64,000 nt of DNA, taken from the NCBI GenBank assembly GCA_036824045.1, contig DAITAZ010000017.1, positions 6,865-70,864 on the forward strand. Direction: 5' to 3'. The stretch is from DAITAZ01 sp036824045. GTDB taxonomy: Bacteria; Pseudomonadota; Gammaproteobacteria; Burkholderiales; Rhodocyclaceae. The notes beneath the pieces were generated by a model. It had not been told where the DNA came from. It saw nothing but the letters and a program-made list of their open reading frames with translations, and searched no databases. The position numbers and the translations under genes were made by a program. The number at the start of each line of letters is the position of its first letter. Position 1 is the first letter of the stretch. Below are positions 53,091 to 60,971 of the stretch, one piece after another.

Positions 53091-53560
53091 TGCTGCACCT
53101 GCCTGTCTGAAAGATCGATGGGGTCGGCGCCGATCGCGGCCAGGGCCGCCAGGGCGCATGCCTCGTCCTGGGATTCGGAGGCGCCGGATACGCCGATGCC
53201 TCCGATGAGCTGACCCGCCACGCGGATCGGCAGCCCGCCGCCGAACACGATCAGTCGGGGCCGGGATGAAAAACCGAGTTTCATGCCCTCGCTATGGCCT
53301 ACCAGCCGCATCCAGTCCCCGGTGGGAAAGCCGAAGCCGGCGGCGGTATAGGCCTTGTCGATGGCAAGTTCAATGGACTGGATGAACGCGCCGGGCATGC
53401 GCAGGAAGGCGGCCAGATTGCCGCCCCCATCCACCACGCCCACGTTGATGCGCACGCCCAGTTGGGCGGCGTGCTCCACGGCCGCCTGCACGGCGCGGGC
53501 GGCGGCTTCGCAGCCGATCACCGCCTGGCTGACGGCGATGTTCCGGGGAAGATCGCTCAT
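53087..53560 (-). CDS. GlcG/HbpS-family protein, first gene of the meta operon
   Basis: 157 residues of the GlcG/HbpS fold: GVRINVGVVDGGGNLAAFLRMPGA near residue 47, AIDKAYTAAGFG, and the closing GLPIRVAGQLIGGIGVSGAS. Family members bind heme or small ligands, and some occur in aromatic-degradation operons, but none of the standard dmp genes corresponds. AAGGAGGTGCC precedes the ATG. It is coupled to dmpC by a 4-nt overlap, and the GntR gene is divergent from it. Confidence 0.85.
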   Translation of the reverse strand: MSDLPRNIAVSQAVIGCEAAARAVQAAVEHAAQLGVRINVGVVDGGGNLAAFLRMPGAFIQSIELAIDKAYTAAGFGFPTGDWMRLVGHSEGMKLGFSSRPRLIVFGGGLPIRVAGQLIGGIGVSGASESQDEACALAALAAIGADPIDLSDRQVQQ

Positions 53561-53572
53561 GGCACCTCCTTG

Positions 53573-53584
53573 AATCTCGAGATT
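53573..53584. promoter_or_regulatory. TCTCGAGA-type operator A (GlcG-dmpC side)
   Basis: AATCTCGAGATT, a perfect 12-bp palindrome between the GntR gene and the meta operon. It is 13 bp from the GlcG-like ATG and exactly 31 bp, centre to centre, from a second TCTCGAGA copy. Confidence 0.7.
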
Positions 53585-53605
53585 TGACCGCAAGTGTGAC
53601 ACAAA

Positions 53606-53613
53606 TCTCGAGA
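53606..53613. promoter_or_regulatory. TCTCGAGA-type operator B
   Basis: TCTCGAGA, 31 bp (about three helical turns) from operator A, so both would face the same side of the helix. TATCGAGTA at 53641-53649, next to a TAAAAT -10-like element of the GntR gene, is a weaker third copy. Confidence 0.65.
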
Positions 53614-53688
53614 AAATGCATTAGCGCCAGTGTTTCCCCGTATCGAGTAAAATCTGCGCCAAATCGAACGTTTCTTCCCTGCCCGCCC

Positions 53689-54420
53689 ATGAACGACTTC
53701 AGCCTGCCCGACACCACCATTGACGCGGATGAGCCCAAAACCCTGGTGGAAGGCGCCTACCGCCGCCTGCGCCGCGACATCATCGAGGGCGTGCATCGGC
53801 CCGGCGAGAAACTGCGGGTGGAGCACCTGAAGGACCGCTACGAAGTGGGGGCGGGGACGCTGCGGGAAGCCCTGCAGTTGCTGGTGACGGACGCGCTGGT
53901 GGTGGCCCAGGGGCAGCGGGGATTTCGTGTCGCATCCATCTCGCTGGACGATTTTGCCGACATCACCAACACCCGGGTATTGATCGAGACCGAGGCCCTG
54001 CGCCAGTCCATCCGCCTGGGCGACGATGCCTGGGAGGCCCGGGTGCTGGGTGCCTTTCATCTGCTCACCAAGGCCGAGGACAAGCTGGGCGAGGCGGCGG
54101 ACGCGGCGCCGAACGAATGGGAGGTGCGCAACCGGGTGTTCCACGAGGTGCTCATCTCCGCTTCGCCTTCCCGCTGGTTGCGCCATTTCCAGACCATCCT
54201 CTATCACCAGTCGGAGCGTTACCGCCGGCTGAGCCTTTTCAAGCAGACCATTCCCCGCACCATTTCGCGGGACATCCATGCGGAACACCAGGCCATCCTG
54301 GACACCACGCTTGCCCGACAGGAGACGGAAGCCTGCCGCCTGCTCGGGGATCACATCAGCCGCACCCTGGAAGCCTTGCGCCGCTTGCCACCGGATGAAC
54401 TGAACAACGGCGGCCTGTGA
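53689..54420 (+). CDS. GntR-family (FCD) regulator of the phenol island
   Basis: 243 residues. The N-terminal winged HTH (VEGAYRRLRRDIIEGVHRPGEKL, then LKDRYEVGAGTLREALQLL) is followed by an FCD-type ligand domain from about residue 85 (TNTRVLIETEALRQS, WEVRNRVFHEVLI, DIHAEHQAILD with metal-binding-type His). GntR repressors of phenol genes are known in related betaproteobacteria (AphS of Comamonas testosteroni, PhcS). The gene sits inside the catabolic island, divergent from the meta operon, and repeats of one palindrome surround its control region, so it most likely represses or modulates these operons. Confidence 0.9.
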   Translation: MNDFSLPDTTIDADEPKTLVEGAYRRLRRDIIEGVHRPGEKLRVEHLKDRYEVGAGTLREALQLLVTDALVVAQGQRGFRVASISLDDFADITNTRVLIETEALRQSIRLGDDAWEARVLGAFHLLTKAEDKLGEAADAAPNEWEVRNRVFHEVLISASPSRWLRHFQTILYHQSERYRRLSLFKQTIPRTISRDIHAEHQAILDTTLARQETEACRLLGDHISRTLEALRRLPPDELNNGGL

Positions 54421-54426
54421 CCACCC

Positions 54427-54446
54427 GCCGGCCCCTGCGGGCCGGC
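54427..54446. terminator. hairpin between convergent GntR gene and dmpB
   Basis: GCCGGCCC-ctgc-GGGCCGGC, a perfect 8-bp stem 6 bp after the GntR gene stop. There is no clear U-tract, so termination is possible but weak. A second inverted repeat (GCGCAAC/GTTGCGC, 54480-54509) lies further on. Confidence 0.45.
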
Positions 54447-54536
54447 AGTGTCGCGACGCCAGACCATCCTCCGCCCACCGCGCAACGCCTCCCGGGGGCG
54501 GTGTTGCGCATGGGCCGGACGGTCGGGCGCGGGGGC

Positions 54537-55466
54537 TCAGGTCACCACGCTCAGGAAGGCTTCGTTGAGCTTGCGGTCGTGGTAGAAGACGCCGGTGCCC
54601 ACTTCGTCGAAGGTCCAGGTGATGGTCTTCCAGTCCGGGTAGGACTGGTAGCCGCCGCAGAAGGTCTCGAAGCGGTTGCCGGACGGGTCGAAGGCGTAGA
54701 TGGTGGTGCCGCGGGTCACGCCGTGGCGGGTGGGGCCGATGTCGATGGACACCTTGTTCATGGACATCAGGTCGGCGGCACGCAGCACCTTCTCCCAGCT
54801 CTCCAGCAGGAAGGAGACGTGGTGCAGCTTGCCCGGCTCCGGATGACGCACGAAGGCGATGTCGTGGGCCTTGATGGAAGTGGAGAGCCAGATGGCGAGC
54901 TGGTTTTCGCCGTCGGGCAGCAACACTTCCTCCACCAGGTAGAAGCCGAGTACGTCGGTGAACAGCTTCTGCACCTTCTCGATGTCCGGCCCGTAGAGCA
55001 GGCAGTGGTCCATGCGGATGGGGGCGATGCCGCGCTCCGCGTCAGGCGTCCAGGGGGCCGGATTCACGTAGGGCATGCCGTTGCCCACGTCCTTCTTCTC
55101 GGCGTAGAGCTCGATCAGATGGCCGCTGGGGATCTCGAAACGCACCCGCTCGCCGGTTTCCAGCATTTCGCCGGCCGCGACCCGCTCGGTGTTGACGCCG
55201 TAAGCGCGCAGATCCGAATCCAGCTTGTCCAGGGTGGCCTTGTCCAGCACCTTGAAGGCGAAGGCGTCGATACCCGCCTTGTCCGCCTCGCGGATCACCA
55301 CGCTGTTGTGGTCCCGCTCGTCCCAGGTCTTGAAATACACCCGGCCTTGGGCGTCCCGGCCGGTTTCGATCAAGCCCAGCACGTTCTTGTAGAAATTGAC
55401 GCCTTCTTCCAGGTCCAGCACGCGGATGGCCGCGTGGCCCGGGCGCAATACGCCAGTCATCGCCAT
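54537..55466 (-). CDS. dmpB: catechol 2,3-dioxygenase
   Basis: 309 residues, two VOC modules. Fe(II) ligands are visible as His154 (MDHCLLYG), His215/216 (KLHHVSFL) and Glu267 (NRFETFCGGY), with the usual second-sphere Tyr after it. It opens catechol extradiol to 2-hydroxymuconic semialdehyde (yellow). GGAGGAGAAAACC precedes ATG 55466. Unlike the standard dmp order it is separated from dmpP by 219 bp with its own control region, and dmpQ does not precede it. Confidence 0.96.
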   Translation of the reverse strand: MAMTGVLRPGHAAIRVLDLEEGVNFYKNVLGLIETGRDAQGRVYFKTWDERDHNSVVIREADKAGIDAFAFKVLDKATLDKLDSDLRAYGVNTERVAAGEMLETGERVRFEIPSGHLIELYAEKKDVGNGMPYVNPAPWTPDAERGIAPIRMDHCLLYGPDIEKVQKLFTDVLGFYLVEEVLLPDGENQLAIWLSTSIKAHDIAFVRHPEPGKLHHVSFLLESWEKVLRAADLMSMNKVSIDIGPTRHGVTRGTTIYAFDPSGNRFETFCGGYQSYPDWKTITWTFDEVGTGVFYHDRKLNEAFLSVVT

Positions 55467-55489
55467 GGTTTTCTCCTCCGATCAAAATT

Positions 55490-55507
55490 GCCCCCGCATC
55501 CGGGGGC
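55490..55507 (-). terminator. terminator-like hairpin in the dmpB leader
   Basis: GCCCCCG / CGGGGGC with a 4-nt loop, followed on the - strand by AATTTTG. It lies after dmpP but also between the predicted dmpB promoter and the dmpB ribosome-binding site, 23 bp before the ATG. Confidence 0.65.
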
Positions 55508-55629
55508 GTTATTCATCTCCGGCGACCTCGGTCGGGCCGCCTGGAAACGCCTCAAGCCTTTTGCCAGGTCCGGTGCGGGCACCGGGCGAGGCAGGGGTCT
55601 TTCCGTCTTGCGATCTCGTTATTCAGTCA

Positions 55630-55658
55630 ACAATATTCCTCTTATTTCTCGATGTAAA
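55630..55658 (-). promoter_or_regulatory. sigma-70-like promoter of dmpB
   Basis: On the - strand, TTTACA (55658-55653), 17-bp spacer, TATTGT (55635-55630): 5 of 6 and 4 of 6 matches to the consensus at optimal spacing. A TCTCGA half-operator (55647-55652) covers the -35/spacer junction. Confidence 0.6.
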
Positions 55659-55673
55659 CATAAAATCTCGAGA
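55647..55673. promoter_or_regulatory. TCTCGAGA-type operator pair C at dmpB
   Basis: TCTCGATG (55647-55654) and TCTCGAGA (55666-55673), 19 bp centre to centre, overlapping and just upstream of the predicted dmpB promoter. Confidence 0.65.
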
Positions 55674-55685
55674 GTTTGATTTCCG

Positions 55686-56741
55686 CTAAATCCGCCGGAA
55701 CAGGGGGCTGCGTACTTGCTGGGCGTCCGCGGCGGAAAAGAACTTCTCGGTGAAGATGTCGTTCTCGAACAGCCGTCCCTGCATCAGGGTGGTGATGCAG
55801 GCGTCGATCATGGCCGGGGGGCCGCACAGGTAGGCCTTGTGGCCACGGAAATCGTTGTCGAAGCCGGCTTTGGCCGCCTCGTGCACAAAGCCCCGGTAGC
55901 CCGTCCAGTCGCTGCCCGCCGGTTCGTGGGAGAGGGCGGGCAGGTAGTGGAAGTTGGGGTGCCGGGCAGCCAGGGCCAGGAAGTCCTCGTGGTAGTACAG
56001 CTCCTCGCGGCTGCGCTGCCCGTACACCAGGGTGATGGGTTCGGACCAGCCTGCCGCCAGGAGGTCCAGGATCATGCTGCGGGGGCTGGAGAGCCCCGAT
56101 CCGCCGGCCATGAAGATGAGCGGCCCGGGGGCGGACTTGCGCACGAAGAAGCGCCCGTAGGGGCCGGAAAGCTGAAGCCGGTCGCCCGCCTGCAGTTCCC
56201 GGTGCAGCCAGGTGGTGGCGGCGCCGCCAGGCACGATGCGCACGTTCAGTTCCACCTGCTTGCCGGTGGCGGGCGGATTGGCCAGCGAGAAGGCGCGGCT
56301 TTCCCCGAGGCCGGGAATTTCCAGGTTGATGTACTGCCCGGCCTGGAAGTGCAGGGGGGCGTCGAGCTCGATGAAGATGCCCTTGATGGTGGGGGTGAGC
56401 GCTTCGATGCGGGTGACGGTGCCGGCGTAGTCCCGCACCGGGATGTTCTCCGCGTCCGGTTCCTCTTCCACTTCCGCCTCGATGGTGACGTCGCTCTCCA
56501 AGCGGGCGCAGCAGGCCAGGGCCTTGCCTTCGGTGCGCTCGAAATCCATCAGCGCGAAGCTGGAGGCTTCGCCGTGGTCCACCTCGCCGTCCACCACCTG
56601 CACCTTGCAGGTGGCGCACAGGCCGTGGCAACAGGCGTGGGGCAGCCAGAGGCCGGCGCGCAGGGCCGCATCCAGCATGGTCTGGCCCTCTTCCACCTCG
56701 ATGGTCTCGCCCAGGGGTTCGATGGTCAGTTGATAGCTCAT
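55686..56741 (-). CDS. dmpP: phenol hydroxylase reductase component
   Basis: 351 residues. The N-terminal plant-type [2Fe-2S] domain has Cys at 37, 42, 45 and about 77 (CCHGLCATC). An FAD domain with RAFSLANPP and an NAD domain with FMAGGSGLSSPRSM and the CGPPAMID tail follow. DmpP passes electrons from NADH to the DmpLNO oxygenase. Length matches the family (about 353). It is the last gene of the hydroxylase operon. Confidence 0.96.
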   Translation of the reverse strand: MSYQLTIEPLGETIEVEEGQTMLDAALRAGLWLPHACCHGLCATCKVQVVDGEVDHGEASSFALMDFERTEGKALACCARLESDVTIEAEVEEEPDAENIPVRDYAGTVTRIEALTPTIKGIFIELDAPLHFQAGQYINLEIPGLGESRAFSLANPPATGKQVELNVRIVPGGAATTWLHRELQAGDRLQLSGPYGRFFVRKSAPGPLIFMAGGSGLSSPRSMILDLLAAGWSEPITLVYGQRSREELYYHEDFLALAARHPNFHYLPALSHEPAGSDWTGYRGFVHEAAKAGFDNDFRGHKAYLCGPPAMIDACITTLMQGRLFENDIFTEKFFSAADAQQVRSPLFRRI

Positions 56742-56794
56742 GGCAGTGCAGGGGTAAAAACCGGGGCGGCGGACCGCCCCGGCAAACGACGGAC

Positions 56795-57154
56795 TTAGCT
56801 GCAGGAGCCGGCAATGCCGGTCAGCCCGGGGGTGCGGAAGCGGATCACGTCCTTGTGCTTGAGGCCGTTCTCCGCCAACGTTTTGTCGAAATCCGGCTGC
56901 CAGGGCTGGCCGGACTTGAACCACTGGGCCTGGGTCCAGTCGATCTTGGTGAAATCCGGGTGGTAGCCGAAGCAGCCCGGGAGGGCGCCGTGCACCACGT
57001 CGCCGAACTTCATGACCGGCGGCAGGGGCAGGCAGAAGGGGGCGCAGAACATCAGGTGGTCTTCCCAGCCGATGTACAGCAACTGGGCCCCATGGAAGTT
57101 CTCGAGCCGGTCCACGGGCTCGAACTGGTAGTCTTTGACGGCAGCAACAGCCAT
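56795..57154 (-). CDS. dmpO: phenol hydroxylase subunit DmpO (gamma)
   Basis: 119 residues, the usual DmpO length. Conserved stretches are DYQFEPVDRLENFHGAQLLYIGWE and MFCAPFCLPLPP, and it ends in a Cys-containing GIAGSCS tail. It is the small subunit of the (alpha-beta-gamma)2 oxygenase. It lies 25 bp after dmpN. Confidence 0.94.
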   Translation of the reverse strand: MAVAAVKDYQFEPVDRLENFHGAQLLYIGWEDHLMFCAPFCLPLPPVMKFGDVVHGALPGCFGYHPDFTKIDWTQAQWFKSGQPWQPDFDKTLAENGLKHKDVIRFRTPGLTGIAGSCS

Positions 57155-57179
57155 GTGTGTCTCCTCTGGTGTCCGGGGG

Positions 57180-58733
57180 TTACTTGTTGCTCGTGGCCAG
57201 GCCGCGCCACGCCGCAAAGTTCTTCTGGTCCTCCGAGCCTTCGAAGTCCAGGTTGTCCCGGCCGAAATTCAGGTGGTAGTACTGCAGCACCGCGGCCAGC
57301 GGGTCGAAGCCCTCAACGGTGGGGTCCGTGCCCTCGGGGAAGCAGTTGCCCTGGTAGATCTGGTGCACCGGCAGCCAGGCCTGCATGTATTTCTCCGGCT
57401 CGTTGTCGAAGATCTCTTTGCAGCCGTCGGAACAGAAGTGGTACTTGGTGCCCTTGTAGTCCGATTCCCGGTAGCAGATCTTGGTGGGGTCCCCGGGCTC
57501 GGTGAACAGCATGGGGATCTGGCAGGTCTGGCACAGCATGGGCAGCGTCTTGTTGTAGAAACGGTTGCCCTGCTTGGCCTGCTCGCGCCAGAACTCCAGC
57601 CGCGGCCGGTAGTACTTGTCGAAGCTGCTGGGGTATTTCTCCGACAGCCAGTCCAGTTCGTCGTCGTTCGGCACCCAGGTGTGAAAGGCCGCCGCCGCGC
57701 CGTACTGGTAGAAGGTGGCCCAGGCCTGGTGGGAGATGTGGTCCTTGTCGAAGGCGATCTGGTCCAGCCACTTGGGCGGGCGGATGCCGTAGCGGGCCAG
57801 ATCCTTGAACAGGGCGCCGCCGTTTTGCTCGAAGTACACCTCCCAGGCTTCCTTCCAGCTCATCACGCGCTTGGGCAGCATGTAGTCCATCATCATGCCC
57901 ACCAGGGTCAGCACGCGGTAGCCGCGCCACGTCCATTTGTCGATCCAGCGCTGGACGATGGGCAGGTTGTCCGGGTCCTGCTCCAGCACGAACTTGATCA
58001 CCTCCAGGCCCAGGGTCATGTGCCGGGCCTCGTCCGACTGGGCGGAGAAGCCGAAGGTCATGGCGCCCATGTCCCCGTTGTAGGCCGCGCCGGAGACGAA
58101 GGGGACGAACAGCAGGTTGGTGAGCACGTATTCGAAGCTGAAGCCGATGGCCACCATGAACTCGAAGGGCCCGGCGGTGACTGCGTCGTCAAAGAACGAG
58201 CGGGGCACCGAGAGGTACCAGACCCGCTCGATCATGTGCCGGAACTCGTGCAGGCCGTTGTAGTACTTGTTGTAGTTGGAAAGGGAGTGGATCTGCGTCT
58301 GGGAGTGGCGGATCTCGTCCAGCGACTGCATCAGGCAGGCCACCCGCGTGCCCGCACCCGGGAACTGCCGGCCGACGTGGGCGAAGCCCCGGTGGGCCAT
58401 GTACTCCAGCGGGCTGATCCCGGTCAGGAACAGCTTGACCGTGTTGATGTAGCGCGCGTCCGTCACCGTCAGATGCCCGTTGTTCTGGGCGTAGGCGTCG
58501 ATGATGGCGTAGAGCTTCTTCTCCTTTTCCGCCTGGTATTTCCAGTAGGCGTCCATGGTCAGGCGGAAGGGGTCCTGCCACTTGTCCCAGTCGTGGATCT
58601 TGACGCCCTCGTAGCGTGCGTAGGGGTATACCTTCTCGTGGGGCTGGTAGGTGGTTTCCCAGGCCAGATCCCGGGTCAGCAACTGGTACTTTTCCTTCAG
58701 CCCCAGTTTCTTCTTGCTGGCGTGCATGTCCAT
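57180..58733 (-). CDS. dmpN: phenol hydroxylase large (diiron) subunit
   Basis: 517 residues, identical in length to DmpN. The diiron ligands are in the two E-x-x-H motifs DEIRHSQ near residue 139 and DEARHMT near residue 236, with partner Glu residues before each. The C-terminal region has CQTCQIPMLF and HFCSDGCKEIFDNEPEKY, the YHS-type metal-binding tail typical of phenol hydroxylases. It hydroxylates phenol to catechol with O2. Confidence 0.97.
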   Translation of the reverse strand: MDMHASKKKLGLKEKYQLLTRDLAWETTYQPHEKVYPYARYEGVKIHDWDKWQDPFRLTMDAYWKYQAEKEKKLYAIIDAYAQNNGHLTVTDARYINTVKLFLTGISPLEYMAHRGFAHVGRQFPGAGTRVACLMQSLDEIRHSQTQIHSLSNYNKYYNGLHEFRHMIERVWYLSVPRSFFDDAVTAGPFEFMVAIGFSFEYVLTNLLFVPFVSGAAYNGDMGAMTFGFSAQSDEARHMTLGLEVIKFVLEQDPDNLPIVQRWIDKWTWRGYRVLTLVGMMMDYMLPKRVMSWKEAWEVYFEQNGGALFKDLARYGIRPPKWLDQIAFDKDHISHQAWATFYQYGAAAAFHTWVPNDDELDWLSEKYPSSFDKYYRPRLEFWREQAKQGNRFYNKTLPMLCQTCQIPMLFTEPGDPTKICYRESDYKGTKYHFCSDGCKEIFDNEPEKYMQAWLPVHQIYQGNCFPEGTDPTVEGFDPLAAVLQYYHLNFGRDNLDFEGSEDQKNFAAWRGLATSNK

Positions 58734-58743
58734 GTTTGTCTCC

Positions 58744-59013
58744 TCAGGCGTTCCAGCTCAGGGTCAGCTCGTCGTCGGTCTCGTCCACGTGGCCGGTGAG
58801 CGTGATCAGGTTGATGTGCAGCTCCTGCAGGTCGAAGTCGCGGCCGATCAGCTCCTCGATGGTGGCGCGGCGGATGACGAGGCGATTGTCCGCGTCGATC
58901 TTCACCATGGCGGGCTGCTGCTGCACCGTGGCGGTTTCGTTGTCGGCCAGGATCGCCTCGACGATGGGGCGGGTGTCCTCGTTGGCCTGCAGGGCGATGA
59001 ATACTTTCGACAT
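58744..59013 (-). CDS. dmpM: phenol hydroxylase effector protein
   Basis: 89 residues matching the cofactor-less effector (coupling) protein DmpM: VFIALQANEDTRPIVEAIL at the start and DLQELHINLITLTGHVDE near the C-terminus. It binds the oxygenase and is needed for turnover. It lies 11 bp after dmpL and 10 bp before dmpN. Confidence 0.95.
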   Translation of the reverse strand: MSKVFIALQANEDTRPIVEAILADNETATVQQQPAMVKIDADNRLVIRRATIEELIGRDFDLQELHINLITLTGHVDETDDELTLSWNA

Positions 59014-59024
59014 GGAGGGGTCCC

Positions 59025-60020
59025 TTACAGGCTGACGCCGGCTTTCGCCAGGCGGGTGTTGAACTGCTGGGTGAGATCGGCCATCACCTCGCCGGCTTTT
59101 TCCCCGAGGGCCAGGGCGGCCACGGGTTGCAGGGCTTCGACTGCGCGGTCGCGCCACTGGGTGGTCCATTGGGCGAGCAGGGCGGCGTTGTCGGCGGACT
59201 CGGCGGCGGCTGTCTTCATGGTGGCGTCCACCCAGCGGCGGGTCTCGCCGAACCATTCGGTCATGAAGGCGGTGAGCATGGCGATGGCGGTGCCGCCCTG
59301 GCTGGAGAGCACGTCATCGACCACGGTTTCGTACACCAGCGGGTAGAGCAGGCCGTCCAGGGCCACGTTCTGGGCCACGAACAGTTCAAAGGGGTCGGCC
59401 ACCACCATGGTGTCTTCCACGTAACGGCGCAGGGCTTGCCATTCGGGGGCGTCGAGCCAGGCGGTCTTGGCGTTTTCCAGAGCGCTGGCTTCGTCCAGCA
59501 GCAGGCCCACGCGGGACAGGTACTGGGCGATGCCCAACTGGTCCATGGCCTGGTAGATGCACGGCTGGGTGAACGCCGTGCCGTAGCCGTAGGCGCACAT
59601 GGCGGCGTTGTTCATGTTGGCTGCCCAGGCCACGTGGCGCAGGGGCAGCAGCACGGCCAGCGCCTGACGCTTGAGCGCTTCCGGCAGCGACTTGGCCAGG
59701 CCCCGGCTTTCCACGAAGTCGAAATTGGCTTCGGCGGTGTCCTGCTGCTTGGCCCGGGCCATGGTGTAGGTGCCGTAGTAGAACTGGCGAGGATCCTTCA
59801 GGCTGTACCAGTCCGCCATGCGGATGGCGGTGCGCCCCGTGTCGAAGATGTCGTGGTCCGGGTCCCAGGTGGGGCGGTAGTGGAAGTTGTCCGTGGCCTG
59901 AAGGTCGAACGTGCCCTCCTGGTAACGGGAGGCGGGCTTGTCGCCGCCGATCCGCCGCGCCACGTGGTCGAACGTGTGGCGCAGGGGCTTGATCGACACG
60001 GTTTGCAGGTCGATATGCAT
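59025..60020 (-). CDS. dmpL: phenol hydroxylase beta subunit
   Basis: 331 residues, the standard DmpL length. It is a ferritin-like helical subunit without the diiron ligands: FHYRPTWDPDHDIFDTGRTAI near residue 50, and AWAANMNNAAMCAYGYGTAFTQPC near 135. It forms the core dimer with DmpN. GGAGGAGACC precedes the ATG. Confidence 0.95.
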   Translation of the reverse strand: MHIDLQTVSIKPLRHTFDHVARRIGGDKPASRYQEGTFDLQATDNFHYRPTWDPDHDIFDTGRTAIRMADWYSLKDPRQFYYGTYTMARAKQQDTAEANFDFVESRGLAKSLPEALKRQALAVLLPLRHVAWAANMNNAAMCAYGYGTAFTQPCIYQAMDQLGIAQYLSRVGLLLDEASALENAKTAWLDAPEWQALRRYVEDTMVVADPFELFVAQNVALDGLLYPLVYETVVDDVLSSQGGTAIAMLTAFMTEWFGETRRWVDATMKTAAAESADNAALLAQWTTQWRDRAVEALQPVAALALGEKAGEVMADLTQQFNTRLAKAGVSL

Positions 60021-60105
60021 GAGGTCTCCTCCTTGTTGAAATGCGGACGGCGTGGTCGCCGCCTCGGTGCTGCGGCTGCCCCGGCGCGCGGCGCCGGGGC
60101 GGGAT

Positions 60106-60372
60106 TCACTTGAAGCGCTGGCTGGTGGCCTGATGCAGCCGCCAGTCCCAGTCCGATGCGGCCGGGTCGTCGGGCGTGCTGACGCGGGGAGGCAGGGCTT
60201 CCACCGCGTTGATGCGGCAGAAGTCGTGATAGGCGGGTTCGGGCAGCAGCATCTCCACAAAGAGCTCCGGCTCGCCGATGGCGAATTCGAATTCCACCAG
60301 CCCGTCCGGCCGGCGCTCGATCAGGCGCACGAACTTGCGCGAGATATCAATGCGGGGTGCTGCATCACTCAT
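60106..60372 (-). CDS. dmpK: phenol hydroxylase assembly protein
   Basis: 88 residues, slightly shorter than Pseudomonas DmpK (92). FVRLIERRPDGLVEFEFAIG and LPEPAYHDFCRIN are family motifs. DmpK assists incorporation of iron into the oxygenase and is not needed for catalysis. It is the first gene after the sigma-54 promoter, with GGAGGAGACC upstream of the ATG. Confidence 0.93.
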   Translation of the reverse strand: MSDAAPRIDISRKFVRLIERRPDGLVEFEFAIGEPELFVEMLLPEPAYHDFCRINAVEALPPRVSTPDDPAASDWDWRLHQATSQRFK

Positions 60373-60427
60373 CCTGGTCTCCTCCGTCAGCCGGTTCGTG
60401 CCGGACTGCTCTGGTGAGCGGGTCTAT

Positions 60428-60443
60428 AACAAGCTCCGTGCCA
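60428..60443 (-). promoter_or_regulatory. sigma-54 promoter of the phenol hydroxylase operon
   Basis: On the - strand, TGGCAC-ggagc-TTGTT, an RpoN -24/-12 promoter with one deviation (TTGT for TTGC). It lies about 55 bp upstream of dmpK, as in the Po promoter of dmp operons. Confidence 0.8.
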
Positions 60444-60465
60444 GGAATCGCAAGTGGCTGTTATG

Positions 60466-60494
60466 TCTCGATTAACTGCAAATATCTCGAGATT
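60466..60494. promoter_or_regulatory. TCTCGAGA-type operator pair D at dmpK
   Basis: TCTCGATT (60466-60473) and ATCTCGAGAT (60485-60494), 20 bp centre to centre. They sit between the sigma-54 promoter and the upstream activator site, where a bound protein could interfere with DNA looping. Confidence 0.65.
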
Positions 60495-60520
60495 TGAGGC
60501 GGTGTAAGGCCGGGCGCTCT

Positions 60521-60558
60521 TCACCAAATGGTGAAAACCCGTTGATCAGCTGGATCAA
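60521..60558. promoter_or_regulatory. DmpR/XylR-type upstream activator sites
   Basis: TTGATC-agctg-GATCAA (60542-60558) has the inverted half-sites of DmpR/XylR activator boxes, about 135 bp before the predicted dmpK start point. TTCACC-aaat-GGTGAA (60521-60536) is a second inverted repeat two turns closer to the promoter. Confidence 0.65.
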
Positions 60559-60559
60559 A

Positions 60560-60957
60560 TGATCGAGTTGCAGTGCGGCAAAGACGGGCGGGACCGCCAG
60601 CGTGAAGGCGTGCCGGGCCATCCGGGGCCCCGTGAGGGGAGAACGATTGCATTTCCGGCCCGCTCAGGCTGCGTGCCCTTCGGCCCGGGTCGGGGGGGCG
60701 CAAGCGGGCTTGACGGCTGGCGGACAGCACCTGCGGGGGATGGGCGGAGGGCGCAGGGGCTTGCATTCAGCGGTGTGAATCCCGGCCCCTGGTGGGCGGC
60801 GCGGGCAAGCGGGCGACAGCGGGCAGGGTGGAAGGAAGGGGGCCGGAGCGTGGCCTGTTTGCGGGGTGCGCGGTGGGGAATTGCCCCCATGGGGAGGTGG
60901 CTCCGGTGGGGGCAGCGCCCCCAGCCCGCTGGCCGGGCTCGGGGGCGGAGCGATCAA
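60560..60957. other. GC-rich spacer without recognised gene
   Basis: About 400 bp between the dmpK control region and the dmpQ stop. Frames here give Gly/Arg/Pro-rich translations with no homology I recognise. A GGGGGC/GCCCCC hairpin lies at 60908-60922. I see no further feature. Confidence 0.5.
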
Positions 60958-60971
60958 ACCGCTGGAGCGGT
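60958..60971 (-). terminator. short hairpin at the dmpQ stop
   Basis: ACCGCT / AGCGGT followed on the - strand by TTTGAT, directly at the dmpQ stop codon. The stem is only 6 bp, so this is a weak terminator candidate that would separate dmpQ from dmpK. Confidence 0.4.

Noticed and set aside
53561..53688. Sigma-54 promoter for the GlcG-dmpC operon
   Set aside because: No GG-N10-GC element occurs on the - strand in this gap, so this operon probably uses another sigma factor.
60542..60558. TTGATC...GATCAA read as an FNR box
   Set aside because: The half-sites are 7 bp apart when read as TTGAT/ATCAA, not 4. The position and partner genes fit a DmpR/XylR activator site better.
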